DNA from: Zoroaster sp. YZ-2022
Taxonomy: Eukaryota > Echinodermata > Asteroidea > Forcipulatida > Zoroasteridae
Direction: 5' to 3'
Assembly: GCA_029582265.1 (NCBI GenBank)
Contig: CM055828.1
Coordinates: 12,187,777-12,251,776 of the forward strand
Length of the DNA stretch: 64,000 nt
The notes beneath the pieces are model-generated. The model had not been told where the DNA came from. It worked only from the letters and a program-made list of their open reading frames with translations, and did no database searches. Made by a program: the position numbers and the translations under genes. The number at the start of each line of letters is the position of its first letter. Positions within the stretch are counted from its first letter, which is position 1. This document shows, in pieces, positions 48,560-61,399 of the stretch.

Positions 48560-48674
48560 ACGAACCCTGCATGAATACTGAAAGAGAGAGGTTGCAAATG
48601 AAAATCCCAGTTCATGAACATTTCAAACCTATTTGATGTTAAAAACCGTGTTCCCAAATTGTTTTGAGTAGTAT
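48560..48674. mobile_element. Right half of a MITE related to 24019-24308
   Basis: Matches 24190-24310 nearly base for base (gaatactgaaagagag, gttcatgaacatttcaaacct, gtgttcccaaattgttttgagtagtata). The left half is absent here, so this is a truncated copy or its partner lies beyond a rearrangement. Confidence 0.75.
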
Positions 48675-48955
48675 ATTTTGAACATGATGGTTTTTTATTT
48701 TTTGCTTCTACCCCCCAAACCCAATGAGAAGAAATGCACAATGTAATTATAAGCCATCAAAATGGTTACCAGTATCGAGTTACCTCCAATGTGCAATTTA
48801 CCACACTCTGTTATTAATTAATGTAAGATTGAAACACTGTTTGACAAAATGAAGACTTGCAGCTTTGCATGGTGAAAAGGATTTAAGTAAAGGCTATTTG
48901 CAGTGACAGCATGTGAAATTCTCTTTTGAGTGGTATCGCTATGCTCCGCTATGGA

Positions 48956-49420
48956 TTCTTCAAGAAAAGGCAAATCTTAAACACAAATTGAAACCTTGAA
49001 TAGCGTTAGGGAAGTTTAGGTGAAATTATAAGAATCCCTATGAACTATCCTCATTCCAGGGTTTATGAGCACCTGGTACCCACTGTTCATAAATGCCTAT
49101 AAATAATGCACAGATTACAAGAATGCACGTTCTTTCATTGTCTAAAAAGTTTTTTCAAAAACAAACTTGCATAATTCTGATGTTTGCAAAATACTTTAAA
49201 ATACTTACACATGTAGTAAACTTACTGTAAGATGGTTCATTGAGCACGTGTTTCAGGTCTGGAAAGTTCTTCAAGAAAAGGCAAATCTAAACACAAATTG
49301 TAACCATTAACAGTGAATAGCAAAGTTTAGCGAAAGTTACAAGAACCCCCTAATGAACTATCCTCATTCCCAGGGTTTATGAGCAGTCTTGTACCCTGCT
49401 CATGAATGCTTAAATAATTT
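48956..49420 (+). repeat. Two copies of a 155-bp repeat, 311 bp apart
   Basis: ttcttcaagaaaaggcaaatc, aacacaaattg, gaactatcctcattcc and agggtttatgagca recur in order at 48956-49110 and 49267-49420. Confidence 0.75.
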
Positions 49421-49744
49421 GAATGCAATGACATGAAAATTCCATTTAAGGATTACAGATTTTACCTCAAGTGAACCACTTTACCCAAGTGATATAAGTC
49501 ACATATTAACCTAACACCCATCACACAAAATCCTCTATGAGGTATTGGAGCATTTGGGTGATTGAGGAAGGATGCTATATGTTCTGTATCGACATCAGTA
49601 TGGTACATGTACCAACAAATGACATGACACTTTTACTGCAAAAACATGAAACTGTGTCAATATCAGTTGACTGAGCCAACAACAACAACAACAAAAAACA
49701 TGTATTTTGTTCATAAAAAAGGGGATAAAGGCAAAGGACATGTT

Positions 49745-52130
49745 AGTCAGGTGATATATGGAAATACCCCTAAACCCCCCAAAAATTGCTACAAAGGTTT
49801 CTCAACTGATTCTGGTAGGGTTTAGTGTACTTTATAACATACAAAAAGTTTCCCAAAGTAGGACCCCGAAAAGTGTTTTAAAGATGGCGTCCAAGATGGC
49901 CGAAAATCTATTAATGATCATAACTATGTAACTATCAACTCAAATTTGATGATCTTGGTGTCTATCCCCAGGTTTGTTGGGGCAAAGAACATTCGACCAT
50001 TAAAATAAAAGTGGTCCATTATCTAACAGGTTGAGGGGCATTTTCCATATAGAATTAACATTTCAGAAAATGTGTTGCAGCCTGCTCACCCTTCATCTAA
50101 ATCCTTGAGAAACATTGTCAGCGGGATGGTAGGTGGGCCAGATGTTAATGTACATGACTTTGAATGGGTTTGGGGAACAAGATCATTGAAGATATAATCG
50201 GAAAGTCGGCTTTTACACAAATTCAAGCGGAAAGACAGGCCAAAACCCTGGGAATATCTCTGCGGTTTGCTCCTGATGTAGGACCCTGCCCTTCTTTTCC
50301 CAAAGCGTTTCCTTGGGGTGTCAAGGTCAGGAGATTTTTCCCCTTGAAGGGTTTTGCGTATGAACTAACCCCCTACCCCCCAGCCCTCTTTGGACCAGGA
50401 ACATTCTTGAAAAGCAGACAACCTCAGCTTGCTCAGGAAATCGAGACATGCTGCGGACTTATCAGGTGAGGCTGTGATGAACTCTATTCCCAAAACAGAT
50501 TTTCGTGCTTGATGGTGGCTTTTTGCTCCATCGTTCGTGGAAAAAAAGGGCGACTCATATAATGCAATAGTTGAGTCTTATGCAGACTTCACTGTGAGAC
50601 ATTAGGACAAGCGACAGTGGTGTTCGAGGCTATGGTGAAGGTCCCCCATAAAGAAAACACAACAGAGCGAAAAACTGCACTATTGTTTTTTCCTGCAGAA
50701 CGGGTTTTTCAGGCAAAAGGACTTTGTCTCGTGACAAAACCAAGGCGACATGATTGCTTCATCAGCACAGCAAACTAAAAGGGATGCCATGTCATTCAGT
50801 CCAGGGATGCAGGCGTTGATTCGTTAAGGCAACTGTTGAGCGATCCCGTCATTGCACCTACGTTGGTCGGTGAGGATACAATTTGCTGATCTTGCCCTTC
50901 ATTACTCCAGAACAGACAATGGATCATCTATTTCCGTTCGGGCCCAAAAACAGTCAAAAGAACACAGGTGTATAACATTAACCTGTTAAAAAAACTTTGG
51001 AGCGATTTTGTGCAATGAGTTGCTCTTTGTACATGCCTACTCAGGCTGTGATTCAACTTCAAGGATTTACGGCCGGAAAAAGTCAGCCTTCGAGTGGTGA
51101 AATCTGACCCCGTCATGAAGTCCTGTGCTAGTGCATTCATCCTTCAAAACAAATCTCAAGGACATATCGGGATCTTGGAAAGCCCTGATGGTTGATCTCT
51201 TTGGTGGCAAGTCAAATGATCGCTATATCACTAGCCATATCATTTTCATAAAGAAAGTGGCAACTGCTCAAGCATTTGTCACTCCTGGAACCCCCAACAT
51301 CACCTGCAACAAGATTCCATACCAACGTGTGTACTTTCAAATTATGGTATGGATGGGGATGGCAAATGAAATGAACCCAACTGAATGAGGGATGGAAACA
51401 GGAAAATGATCATTTAAATTTCCCAAATTCTGAAAACAATGCTCGCCTACGAACTCTTGAAAATTATCCATTGCAACTGTTGGGGGATGCAAATCCTGTC
51501 ATCAGCTGCAGGCTATGGACTCCCTGCACTGCTGCATGTGGCCCTGCCAAACTGAAAACTGTGACAATCCAAACAACACTCAAGAGGTCGATACTGAGGA
51601 GGAGGATGACACTCAAACTGACCTCTGAAACTTATTCTATGGACAAAGGTGTTTGTGCATTAGGGGGATATGGACAGCTGAAGGTCATGAGTTCAATTTC
51701 ATAATGATTCAACAGCTCAGTGATATCCAAAGTTGTCTTAATGTGTTCCTTGCCCCCAAAACCTGGGGATAACATCAAGATCATCAAAATTTTAGTCAAT
51801 AGTTATGGACTTGCGGTCATTTGAAGGGGTTGGCGCATTTTGGCCATATTGGATTTTTGTGTTACATATATAGGCAACATCATTTTTATGATCTTTAAAG
51901 TTCTTTGCCCCCAAAACCTGGGATGAAAACCAAGATCATCAAATTTGAGTTGATAGTTACATAGTTATGATCATTAAGAGGTTTTTGACCATCTTGGGCC
52001 TCCTTTAAAAAACTTTCCGGGGCCTACTTGGTAAACTTTTAGTATGTTAAAGTAAATAAAACCTACCAGAATCAGTTGAGAAACCTTTTGTAGCAATTTT
52101 TTGGGGGATAAACTGTATTTTGACCTGACT
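49745..52130. mobile_element. Long-inverted-repeat element enclosing a PIN-like gene
   Basis: 49745-49990 and 51901-52130 are inverted copies of one another over about 235 bp. AGTCAGGT, aaaaattgctacaaa, ctcaactgattctggtagg, ccaagatgg, gatcataactatgtaac, caaatttgatgatctt and gcaaagaac appear in order on the left and reverse complemented on the right. The right arm is preceded by an extra partial copy of its inner part (51745-51800). The only gene-like content is the 50150-51628 frame. A target duplication is not clear (atgtt on the left, atgatt on the right). The arrangement suggests a DNA transposon or a gene trapped between inverted copies of a repeat. Confidence 0.65.
50150..51628 (+). pseudogene. 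PIN-like protein with Cys-rich tail, frameshifted
   Basis: Member of an uncharacterised protein family that I recall from many animal genomes, often in many copies. Pieces seen in order: KIIEDIIGKSAFTQI (50178), YELTPYPPALFGPGTF (50359), an LLHRSWEKKGDSYNAIVES piece (50525), TVVFEGYGEG (50612), VGEDT (50868), LLFVHAYSGCDSTSRIYG (51022), LFGGKSNDRY (51200), a KVATAQAFVTPGTP piece (51256), a VYFQIMVWMG piece (51331) and a Cys-rich end GLPCTAACGPCQTENC (about 51516) before an acidic tail and TGA at 51626-51628. The DGG/FDGY/GED/SGCDSTS acidic motifs suggest a PIN-type nuclease fold; that is inference. Many frameshifts interrupt it. It sits alone inside long inverted repeats. Confidence 0.7.
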
Positions 52131-52139
52131 ATGATTAGT

Positions 52140-52590
52140 GTGATTTTGTGTGATTGAGGCAGTGGGCACCTACACAGAAATACAACATATTTGGGTGATT
52201 TTGGATTCAGGCCAACCTTCCAATTTTATGAAGACATTTGTAGCATTTTGTGTGATTGAGGATGCATCCTACTAAAGGGCCTGGGGTTAGGGGTTTTTGT
52301 CTTGGCTTAGACCCCTCTTCAACCTTCTGTTTTTTATTGTCATAATGAATTTGGGACCCTGATGCACCATCAGATATAATTACCTCAAATAAGGTTTAAT
52401 ATTAAAGTTAAAAAACATTGTATCTCTTTAAACCCACAAAAGATTTTTAAAATTTTTTGCATCATTTTATATATTGACCTTGAATTATCTGTACACGACA
52501 TAACCCCAATGACTAATGAAATAAATTTTGTTTGCAATGGCCCCAGCATTGAATTTCCGGTTATTCTGTCGAGTGATCACTGTTATCCCT
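52140..52590. other. Flank with repeated TGTGTGATTGAGG words
   Basis: tttgtgtgattgagg occurs at about 52144 and 52246 and related words at 49508 (inverted) and 49557. They may be remnants of a larger repeat in which the long-inverted-repeat element sits. Confidence 0.4.
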
Positions 52591-55500
52591 AGCCCAACCT
52601 TTTAGGGAAAAATTTTTGGGGACGGGATTGGGGGGGCGTTTGGGGGGAAAAAACAGCCCCCGCCCGCTAAGTTTTTGGTTGAAAACAAGCTGGGTTTGTA
52701 GGCGTTTTCAACGGGGAAAAAACCCGGGCGGGGCGGGTTTCGCCGGCCCCCCGATCTTCCGGCCCTTTTTCCCCAACCCGTGCTACATGTGGTGTATGAC
52801 GTACACTGGGGGGACAAAAATTAACCCCAAAAATAAAAAAGGGTGGCCCAAAAATTTAAAAATTTTTTTGATCGAACACAAAAAAAATACAGTATAATTC
52901 ATAGTAGATTATGATTTGCTTTACGGGTTTGTTTTATTTTTTCCCCAAAACATGCAACTCGTTTTTGCCCTTTTAAGCGCTGTAAAAACATACGATCTGG
53001 ATCACCCTATATTACAATATCCCCCTTAAAGCCTCAGTTGCACCAAGAGCATCAAGAACCTAAAATACCGGGCCCAAGCGGGCCCCGGACCCACTCATGT
53101 GGCTTCCATGCACTCAAATTGGTCGGGCAAATCCCCTACCCTTAATTTTATCCTTTGCACTGGCCCACAGTGGTCTAACAACTTTCCCGAACAGCTCATA
53201 CGGTCAATAGTAATTTATTTTTTCAAAAACATGTTTGGTCACAGATCTGGGCCACCACATGTCCCCTTTTAAAAAGGGGAAACATATTCCAAAAATTATC
53301 AACATTTCAAAAATTTTAAAACATTATAAATATTTTTTGGGTTTTAAACACCAGGTTTTTAATCAAAGTGGCAGGTTCTGAAAAGAACGTTTTAATGATT
53401 AAACCCGAAGGAAAAATTAAGGAGAAAATTTGGTTTTGCCACTGAGTCAGGGGAAACCGGAACTTCAGGGTTTGGTTCGGGAAAACCCCGTGAATTTTTC
53501 CCTCCAAAACCGAAATTTCCCCAGGTTTTCCCCTGAACCTTTTTCTCTTTAGCAATGAAAAAAAGAGTTCCCCGAAATGGTTTCCCCCGACCTTTCCCCT
53601 TAAAATTTGAGATTTTTTTCGACCGGTTTTTTTCCAAACCTGTCCCTAAATTTTGTTGGGAAATAAACACAGGGTTTTTAAAAACCCCAAACAAATTCAT
53701 TTCCCCATGCGGCCTCAACGATTATAACGAACCGTATTTACTTTGATAAATTTATAAGATAAAGGGAATTTAAAGTTTTCCTTTGCACATTACATGTATA
53801 TTGAAATTTTTAATAAATACCATCTCCAAACCCCAAGTAGATAAACTTATTTTTCATGAATGAAACTTATTTTTCGATATGATCTTCAAAAAACCTGATC
53901 CACCTAAGTTACCCAAACGGAACAAATTAAACATTCAAATAAAAAATTGATGGTTTTTTTGTATAAATTGTTTTTTAAACAAAAGATGACCCACATTTGA
54001 AAATATGATTGACTTTCAATGTAATTTTTTTAAAAAAGTTCTCCAAGCACCATGTTTGTACCAACACTTCATCAGTTAATTTTTTTTTGATCTTGCATAG
54101 CTACCTGGTGTTATGCTTATGCCATAAAAACTGCCTTGGCTCAGGATAAAAAGGGCATCTGTTTGGCGACGACGTCAATAATATTTTTTTTTTGTCCCCC
54201 CACTCAGGGGCCCCTTTTGGGCCCAATACACCCCCAAACCTTGCAGCTGCTATTGCGATAAGGCATACAGTGATGTCTTATGGATACAAAACCAATCTTG
54301 TAAAGGGACCTCCCCCAAAAATACTGTAAACTCCCAAAAAAAAAAAGCTCTTTTTAAAATTTTTAAAATTTTTGATTTCAAACCATTTTTTAAATTTTTT
54401 AAAGGAAAAGGTAAAAAATTAAAAAGCTAAATTTTTTAAATGTCCTTAAATGTTGTTAAAATTTTTTTTAAATTTTTTAAGGCAATGGGTACCTCCCCCC
54501 AAACAAATATTTAAAAATTTAATTTTAAAAAAAATTTTTTCACAATTTTTTTAAGATTGTTTTTTTTTTGTTGTTTTTTTTTTTAAATATAAATTAATTA
54601 AATAATTTTTTTTTGTGCAAAATCCTATAGGGGGGGCGTTGGAGAGGGAAATGGCAGGGGGCACGCCGGTGGGGATTATGGATGGGGGGGCGCATAAGTT
54701 GGGAACGGATAACCATGTGGGGCAGGGGCTGGGGCCCAAAGGATACAGAGGGGGTCCAGGGGTTTGGTCCCAAAACCTGAATGGGCACGAAAACCCCCTC
54801 AGCAAACATGATGATAAACTATTGGTTGCTCTTTAATTCATTACTTTAAACGTTATTACATTTTTTGGGGGGGGGGCTGAACGGTCGTCATATTAGCCGG
54901 AATGAAATTTTAGATTTCTACCCCGCATTCCCAAAGCTACCGCCTAAATTTTCATTTTGCCAAAAAATATTTTTTTAAAAAGGTTTTTTCCCCCAAACAA
55001 ATTTGTTCCAAATTCCACATGGAAAAGCTTTTTCCCAAATTTTCCACCTATAATATTTTGGGGTGTTCTTTTTAAACTGGTTAAGTTTTGGGTCCCGCGG
55101 CGTTTCCCCCCAAAAAAGGGCCCTAAAACTGTATTAAACTGCCCCATCCGCCACCTAACGCCCCCTCACCCCAAATTTTTTGCTGTGACCTTTGTATCTT
55201 TTTTATGCCTATGTGCCCCCGCGAAATTAAAACTTCCAGGGGCTTTACCAGCAGGGGGCTGATTGGGTCGTTTGTTATTTAATTCCTCCAAAAAAGATAA
55301 AAAACAAAAAGAGTTTTTAATGACCAAAACCCTTTGTTACCCTTTTGGGAATGCAAAAGGGTAAAACCATAACTTCAAACCTTACCCGCTTCCTGTTTTC
55401 CCAATTCTTTTCCGCCAACCCTGGGAAAACCTTCGAACTGTTTTCCCCAAAATTTGAAAGGGGCCGGCGGAAAACACCAAGATGGGCCATTGACTTTTTG

Positions 55501-57824
55501 GGGTACAGAGGGGCGTTTTAAGCTGATAACATTAAAAAAATTTAATTTAAAAAACCTTTCCATTAAAGCCCCCATAAAAAAGCCAACATTAGAAAATTGG
55601 GTTTTTTAAGGTTTTTATCCAGGGGATTGGGGGCGTTTGGCAGGAAGCTTTGGGTCGGGAACCAATTTTTTGGGGAAAAAAACAAATAAAGAAACAAAAA
55701 AAAACTTTCTTTATTGGCAAATATAAAAAGGAGAAAATAAAAAATTTTTGGAAAAAAAATTTTAACAAAAATTCAAAAAATTTTAAAATAAAAAAAAAAA
55801 AACTTTTTTTTTTTTATAAAAATTCCCCCTAGGGGTTTAAAAAAGAAACCTTCTTTTAAACGGAAAATCCCCAAATTAAAAACTCGAAAGGATTTCATTT
55901 CCTTTTGATGCCAACGGGGGTGGAACTTTTGGGGTTGATTCAAAAAAAGGCTATGTCTAAGAAGGTGCAGGACAGGTAAACGGCGGGAAGGTCGTTACTT
56001 GGAATGGGGGATTTGGGGTAAACCAAAGGGGGTTGATTGCTTGGTGCAGCAGGGGCGAACCGGTTCAAGGGGGCGGAAGGCAAAAGGTTTGGCCCCAAAT
56101 AGGTTTGGGGGCAACAAAAAACAAGGCCGGAAAAAAAATCGGGGGCCCCAATTGGGCAACCCGGGGCTTTCGGGTTACCTGGTTTTTAAACCCCTTTTCC
56201 CCTTCCTCTTCTGTCTCCCAGGTAAAAGATGTACCCATAAATTTTGATTAAAAACGCAAATTGAAGAAAATTTGGATTCGTTTTGGTTATTAATGATCTG
56301 GAAATAATGTCTGAATAAAATAATAAAAAAAAAGCCTCATGTGTTTCGAAATTTCCCCGGACGCAAACTCTTTCATTCTTGGTTAAATTCACACATACGG
56401 GGGAGCCCCTTCTGGTCAATACGGGCCCCTAAAAAATTTGAATTGAAACACAGACTTATTTGAATTTTCCTTTTTTTAAACTTTTTGGTTTTTCAACATT
56501 ACAGAAATCCCCAAAAAGCGTCCCTTTTCGGTTTTGTTTTAGATAAATGGCGCTAACCGAAAAGGTGGCCCCCTTTTTTGGGCTCTAGACGAAACTGTGC
56601 GAAAACCCGGACCCTCGTGCGCATATTTCAACTCACACGCACCAACTCGTCCCCGCACCAACCCGTACACACCAATGGCGAAACCACCCCTACGCGTAGG
56701 ATTTTTGACAAGGCAGGTTTTCAAGCTGTGGGATTAAGCGGGTCCTCGACTTCCGGGCGTTGGCGCCTCCCCTCATCTTCATGGTCCTGCATGTGCCACT
56801 GATGGCGACAAAAAACCAAAAAAAAGGCCTTCCGGGCCACAATTTTCAAAGAGATATTTTTCCGTAACAAAAAACAATCGGTTTTATATTTTATTTATAT
56901 CAAAAAAAATCAAATTGATTTTTTTTTTTTTTAAAATTCACTTTGCTTAAAAAAGCAAAATGATTAATTAAATTTTTAAAAAAAAAAAAAATTTTAATAC
57001 TGTTAAAACCAATATTCTTACAAAACCCCAGTTAGTTAACACAAGTCCTATTTTGGGGTTAACCGTTAAAAACGCCACATAAAAGCAAAAAACTTTTGGG
57101 ATAATTTAAATAACAACACACATTATTTGTATCACCCCCCGGGGAAATCAGGGGTTGGGTGGGGTTGGGGGCAGGGGTTGGTGGTAGGTTGGTGGTGTAC
57201 GAGTTGGGGGGTGTCGAGTTGGCACGGCAGTTACCTGATTCAGTACTTACAACCTAGTAACGTTGGTCACCTGCCAAGGTTTTGTGGGGCGCGCGGCGTG
57301 GGGACGGTTTTTAAACCCAGGCAAAACCAAAATTAAAAGGGCGTCAAGGGTTTTTTACTACGACGAAAACGGGAAATTCCCAAAAAAAACCATGAAAATT
57401 GGAAATTGAAAAAAACTTTTGGATTATGTTTTTTGGGGAATTTTTCGTTTTTTCCGAAAAAGTTTTAAATTAAAACCCTTAACATTTTAAATTTGTTTTT
57501 TTTTTGGTCATGCGCGGGACTGCCATTTCTCCCGCCGAATGCGGGGAAGAATGGCCCCCGAAAATGTTGTTGTAAATTTAAAAATTCATTCCGGGCTGGT
57601 TTTCAAAAATATGTAAATCCTTTCCCCAAAAATTTGGCCATATTTCATGGGGCTATTTTTTGGTTTTGGGGGGGGGAAAACCTTGACCCTCAAGGGGGGT
57701 GTTGACGAATCTTTGGACCCTCTTGACCTTTTGTATGGGGTGTACGGTATTTGGTGCTTGGGCCCCAAATTTCCCAAAAATCAATTTCGTCGGGATAAAC
57801 TCAGTACCCAGTAAATGCCCGATT

Positions 57825-58045
57825 CCCAAAAAAAAATTAATTGGGCTTTAAACATCCACCAACAAGTGGTGCTCAAGGCCATTCTTTTTTGCATTAACAA
57901 CACACGGGACCTCGGCTTTTTCCCATCCGGGGCGAAAGGGAAAAAACCGTCAGGACACAAGTTCCCACCGGGCCAAACCCCCCCTGCTGCTGGCAACACC
58001 CGAACTTTAGTTCGGTGCGCTAACCTCGGCCACGGCTTGAAAGTG
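57825..58045 (+). repeat. Smeared copy of the SINE
   Basis: ccaccaacaagtggtgctcaaggc at the start and cccgaactttagttcggtgcgctaacctcggccacgg at the end match the head and the tRNA-like tail of the 29016-29345 family, with a shortened middle. Confidence 0.55.
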
Positions 58046-59323
58046 TTCCATTTATGGCAAAAAAAATTTTGTGCTCATAGATGTTCCATCTCAGCATAAT
58101 CTTTTGGCCCCCTTTAATCATCCACAATTAGAATAAACAAATTAATTAAAAAAGCATACAAAAATGGGATATCTATAAGACAATGTAAAAATGGGTGTTT
58201 TCTTTCGGGGAAAATGTTCAAAACGTAAAAAAGTAAAGGGGTTTTTTTCTTCCCAAAGTGCCCTCCACCTTTAAAATATTCCCCCCAAAAAATCACTCTG
58301 AGCCCAAACTTTAAAATTACAATTATGATTGGGATTCCCAAAAAAATGTACGAACGGGAGCATATTTTGACGAAGTGTTCCATCGTAAATAAAATTAATT
58401 TTTTTTTCAAAATTGTGTAACGAAGAAAAATATTCTATCCCTTTAAAAAACTTTTTAAATTAAATTGTTTCCCCAAACATTGTACGCTTGTTAAAAACCC
58501 TTGATATTTAAGCGGTTGATATTTTCATTTTAAATCACTTTGTTTCTGTGTTCTTTATATCATTGTTTTTTTTATTGAGAAAATTCATTTTGAATAATTT
58601 ATTTACCTAATTTGAAATTTTGGGTTTAAAAATTGGGGGGCCCTTAAATCGAAATAAAAAAAATACTTTTTTTGTACAACTGTCAACAAGGTTGCACGCT
58701 TTTTATATTGTTAGGTATGTAAAAATTTAAGTTTAAGGTACAAGCTTTTGGGGGGTGAATTTGTCAGTCGATAAGTTGCAACTGTTAACAAAAAATGAGT
58801 TGTATGAAGTTTAAAAACAACAAAATTTTAAGTGTCAAGAAAGGGAAAACAGTGAGCATCTTGGAAAAATTTAATTAGAGATGGCGAGTCTGCAAAAACT
58901 GAGAGTGAGCTTAAATTTAGCTGGAAAAAAGGCACGGTTTTAAGAAAAAAAAAAGAAACCCGACGAGGGAAAAAAAAAAAAAAATTTGAACACAAAACTT
59001 GAATGAAACAATAAAAATTAAAAAAAATGGAATTGGGTGCAAAGAAAGACACAGGCAAAAAAAAACCTGTTTTTATCTAGGAAGAACGGAGGGTTGGGGC
59101 CAAAAATTTCCCAAAATATGTTTCTTTTTTCCTTTTGGGAAAAACCCAAAGCTTTGGTTTGGCCCGGGTAGGGCCTTTTTTCAGAGCACGGGTGGGGGGC
59201 TCAAAAAGGGCTATACCCGGGAAAGTGTATAAATTGGGGACCGTTAAACAACTATTTTTTAAAAGCTTTTGAATTGGGTTTCCCGGGCAAAATAGGAGAA
59301 ATTTCGAAAAATTTTCAGATCAA

Positions 59324-59956
59324 ATGGCCCGACCTCTGTGGGTCGCAAAAAAAAATTGGGACCGATGGATCGTCTCAAAATTGAAAAGAAATTTGAGGGT
59401 TAAAAAAATTGTCCTCATGGAGGGCAAACTTCCTCTGATCAAACATTTGGGAAAAAACCGTCTAAATTGTCCCGCGGGAATGTTTATTCCCCTGGAGTAT
59501 GGGGAAAACCATTTTGTAAAAGGTTTTTACAAAAACACTATAAGGGGAAGTCGGTCCCAGGCGCAGTCTAGCACAAACCCGATCCATCAAACAAAAGTCT
59601 TCATCACCAAATGGAGCCAAAGGGCCAAAGAAAGTTTTTTTCCCCCTGGTTACTTCAAAAAGGGCCACACAAAGGGGAGATGTTTCAAGTTCATCGCTGA
59701 CGATCGAAGCGTTCTGAAAAGCCTGTCCTTTTGTCCGTATATCTTTGGGGGAAGTCCGGTGACCCATGGCAACCGTGTTTTTTTTCGAAGGTTTGATGAA
59801 AAAAATTGTGACTCAAAATTTTTTTTTCGTGGTGATGTTTCGTGTGCGTTGATGAAGCCGGCGTTCAGTTGTTATCCTAGGGGTGGGCCCCTCACGTCAC
59901 TGATGCTGGGGGATTTTTGTCATTGTCTAAAAATTCGTGAATGCGAAAAAAGTTGA
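59324..59956 (+). CDS. 210-codon open frame of unknown nature
   Basis: Longest uninterrupted frame without N in the window. It is Lys-rich at the start and ends near ...KIRECEKS. No motif recognised. The opposite strand is also open for 101 codons (59462-59767) and reads more naturally (SIVSDELETSPLCVALFEV), so if anything here is real it may be the minus strand. It lies in the smeared block just upstream of the gypsy-type pol, and a gag remnant is conceivable but unsupported. Confidence 0.2.
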   Translation: MARPLWVAKKNWDRWIVSKLKRNLRVKKIVLMEGKLPLIKHLGKNRLNCPAGMFIPLEYGENHFVKGFYKNTIRGSRSQAQSSTNPIHQTKVFITKWSQRAKESFFPPGYFKKGHTKGRCFKFIADDRSVLKSLSFCPYIFGGSPVTHGNRVFFRRFDEKNCDSKFFFRGDVSCALMKPAFSCYPRGGPLTSLMLGDFCHCLKIRECEKS

Positions 59957-60489
59957 TTCGGTATTGGGGGAATTTTTTTGCCCTCCCTTTTTAAAGGGGG
60001 AATTTAAATGTGAATTGATCCTGGCCTGTGGATGTTGGGGTTGTTCTAGTTTCCGATGAAAGGTGTCGGGTTTCTCTAGGTAATGACGGCGGGGGGTAAA
60101 ATTGGCATCCCTTTTTTCCCGGTGAACCTTTTGGCCGTTAAACCAGAAAAATTTTCTCTTTGGGGGGAGGTTTTCCAAAAATTTTTTTTGAAATTTTTTT
60201 TTTAAAAAAAATGGGGGTTTGGCTTTTGGGATCTGGTAAACAGCGGGTTTTGGGGAAATTTTGGGGAAGGGGTTGAAAGGAATTTTTAAAGTGGGATGAA
60301 ATAAAAAGGATTTTAAATTTTATATGTTTGATGGCTTGGTGGGGTTTAAATAAAATAAAAATCCTTTTTTCCTGGGGGTTTGAAAATTTTGATTTAAGGG
60401 GGGGAACTTAAAATAGTTGTTTGTTTGTGGGTTTTAAACCGGGGGGACAAAGTCCGGGGATCAGTTTTTTGACCATCATGGTTTTAAAG

Positions 60490-61200
60490 ATTTGGATTAC
60501 TGAGGAAGATAACAGCCAAAGTTGTTGTTGAGGCTCTTGGCGTGTTTTTCACAAAAGATATGGTTTTACCGAAAGAAGTGCAGTCCGATCAGGGTCTAAC
60601 TTCGTCGGTAGCTTTGTAGTTCCTGTGAGCTGGGGATGAAGCAGTTGAAATCATCTGCATATCACACGCAGTCTCAGAGCTCTGAGAGGTACCACTAAAC
60701 CCTCAAGAATATGATATATATACTGTGAGATTTTCCAGAAGATTGGGACAAAGGAATTCCTTTCTGTTGTTACTAGGGACCCACCGAACGAGTCAACTGG
60801 TTTCCACCCATTTGAGCTGGTTCACGGTCATGAGGTGAGAGGGGCCCTTTGAACTAATTATGAGAGATTTTTGCAGAGGAGGGGATGAGACTAACCTGCC
60901 TGACTATGTCGAACTTCAAAGAGTGGGTTATCCAAGGCGTGCCCCAGGCACAAGAACATCTCTGTTGCGTCTCAACGGGTCATGAAGACAAGAGCAGACA
61001 AGAAATCTGAGGTCCGCATCTTTGCAAACCCCGGCGAGAAAGTACTTCAGTACTGTTTCGCCTGGCGGTTTCGAAAGCGAAGTTTAGTGGGCCCTACCGT
61101 ATCCAAAAGAGTCTCAATGATGTTAATTACGTAATCAGCACCAGACCGAAGAAAGAGCCAGAGAGTTTGTATGTTAACATGCTCAAGAAAATATTATGAG
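60490..61200 (+). pseudogene. Ty3/gypsy-type integrase, 3' part, frameshifted
   Basis: Catalyses insertion of retrotransposon cDNA. Plus-strand pieces: ITAKVVVEAL (60512), VQSDQG (60579, with the second catalytic Asp), a SSAYHTQSQSSER-like piece with the third catalytic residue (about 60648), a SGPYRIQK piece (61086; GPY/F-type C-terminal module) and an LYVNMLKK end (61170). The first Asp and the zinc-binding HHCC part are not seen, as the smeared block begins there. Frame changes are frequent. It runs without an LTR into the reverse transcriptase that follows. Confidence 0.75.
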
Positions 61201-61399
61201 CGTGATAATTTTTTTGGTCAACCAGTGGGGGTAGCTGTTATTGAGTTAAAAACCCGACGATGACAATTCATGTAATGAACAGATCTTGAGACAAAAAACG
61301 TTGAACGGTTGAGTTTTCGTCAGCAGCTTTCAAATTCTGAAATTTGCCAACTTGATGAAACTTTGGCCATTTGCACAATGAGACCAACGGACAGATTTA

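Larger units (their letters stand above)
52590..60480. other. Smeared low-quality block
   Basis: Nearly 8 kb dominated by homopolymer runs, including AT-rich low complexity at 54340-54620 and 55670-55830. Apart from the SINE copy at 57825-58045 and the open frame at 59324-59956 I can support nothing here. Most open frames in it are products of the smearing. Confidence 0.6.

Noticed and set aside
57127..57336. G-rich run as a G-quadplex or telomere-like signal
   Set aside because: Only a short irregular ggttggggttggtgg stretch in a smeared block; runs of G are inflated throughout it.
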